Below are positions 6,092 through 6,342 of a stretch of DNA of 6,342 nucleotides, piece by piece (the first letter of the stretch is position 1; each line of letters opens with the position of its first letter). This stretch comes from Dechloromonas sp. (lineage in GTDB: Bacteria > Pseudomonadota > Gammaproteobacteria > Burkholderiales > Rhodocyclaceae): positions 1 through 6,342 of the forward strand of contig JAFLDQ010000182.1 of assembly GCA_017302355.1 (NCBI GenBank). The letters run 5' to 3'. Below the pieces are notes generated by a model. The model worked only from the letters and a program-made list of their open reading frames with translations, was not told the origin of the DNA and made no database searches. Made by a program: the position numbers and the translations under genes.

Positions 6092-6283
6092 CCGGAGCCT
6101 CCAATTTGACGAGCGAACATTAGCACCAAGCCGCAACGGAGGGAACCGGCGCAGAACCCAGGGCGATCGCATGAATGACGCCGTCGTAGACGCTTGAAAA
6201 TAGTCGTTTACGATCAGGGGGTTACAAAGGGTCTGTTCACAGGGGATTGATTTGTGTAGTTTTCTGTCTTTTTGGAGCGATTC
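6092..6283. promoter_or_regulatory. Divergent intergenic region between the binding-protein operon and the right-edge ORF
   Basis: This 192-nt gap separates outward-facing genes and is noticeably richer in A and T from about 6195 to 6275 than the rest of the window, as expected for promoters. Small palindromes are present: CGTC-GTA-GACG at 6182-6192 and TCGT-TT-ACGA at 6204-6213, the latter a possible regulator half-site pair. On the minus strand TTGTAA (6227-6222) and TATTTT (6202-6197) could be a promoter pair, but with 19-bp spacing. On the plus strand TTCACA (6236-6241) is a good -35 without an equally good -10. All of this is weak motif evidence. Confidence 0.3.
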
Positions 6284-6342
6284 ATGGAGACGGAAGGCAA
6301 GCTGAGAATAGCGGACGTATTTGTTGGGATGCGCGACCCGAG
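6284..6342 (+). CDS. Start of an unidentified ORF running off the right edge
   Basis: ATG at 6284 is preceded by GGAG (6274-6277) with 6-nt spacing and opens a frame with no stop to the window end (19 codons: METEGKLRIADVFVGMRDP). The sequence is too short to identify. The good ribosome binding site and the AT-richer upstream DNA make a true gene start plausible. It is transcribed away from the binding-protein operon. Confidence 0.45.
   Translation, partial: METEGKLRIADVFVGMRDP

Noticed and set aside
5653..6197. Plus-strand frames antisense to the binding-protein gene
   Set aside because: They are Arg/Gly/Pro/Ser-rich shadows without ribosome binding sites or recognisable motifs, and the minus strand encodes a complete family protein.

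Overview
The window is GC-rich with strong G/C preference at third codon positions, as in many Beta- and Gammaproteobacteria. The host is probably a betaproteobacterium, perhaps Rhodocyclales-like. That placement rests on codon style, the repeat types and the protein families; no rRNA or other marker gene is present.

Layout: (1) 1-354 is the 3' end of a phosphomannomutase/phosphoglucomutase gene, followed by a GC-rich stem-loop. (2) 547-1175 is a complete VapB (AbrB-type)/VapC (PIN) toxin-antitoxin operon with a candidate promoter and dyad elements upstream. (3) 1199-3618 is a decayed piece of a Mu-like prophage. It keeps the Mu gene order F-G-I: a gpF-like minor head protein lacking its 5' part but carrying a long extra C-terminal region, an unrecognised 104-residue gene, an intact gpG-like virion morphogenesis gene, and a gpI-like protease gene that is frameshifted and cut off. 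(4) 3719-6091 is a two-gene minus-strand operon: an AapJ/BztA-type amino-acid-binding periplasmic protein followed 12 nt later by an ArsB/NhaD-superfamily membrane transporter. (5) From 6284 a plus-strand ORF runs off the right edge.

The phage fragment is cut off on both sides at copies of the same REP-like palindromic sequence. A 27-bp exact direct repeat (1223-1249 and 3540-3566) brackets it. The left copy is only a half-element that runs straight into phage coding sequence; the right copy is a full palindrome with 17-bp arms. Between genes G and I, beginning one base after the G stop codon, lies a 7-bp-periodic repeat: 16 GTGG-type units, then 10 CCAC-type units on the same strand. The tract is therefore self-complementary at large scale, and an 18-bp tandem duplication follows it.

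Points most worth a second look: the extra domain on the gpF remnant together with the tightly coupled small gene after it (possibly an effector plus partner, unproven); the repeat-bracketed phage island; the self-complementary heptad tract; and the pairing of an ABC-type solute-binding protein with a secondary-transporter-like permease and no ABC genes in view. I did not find a clearly new, complete system; the gpF-tail/small-gene pair is the best candidate.
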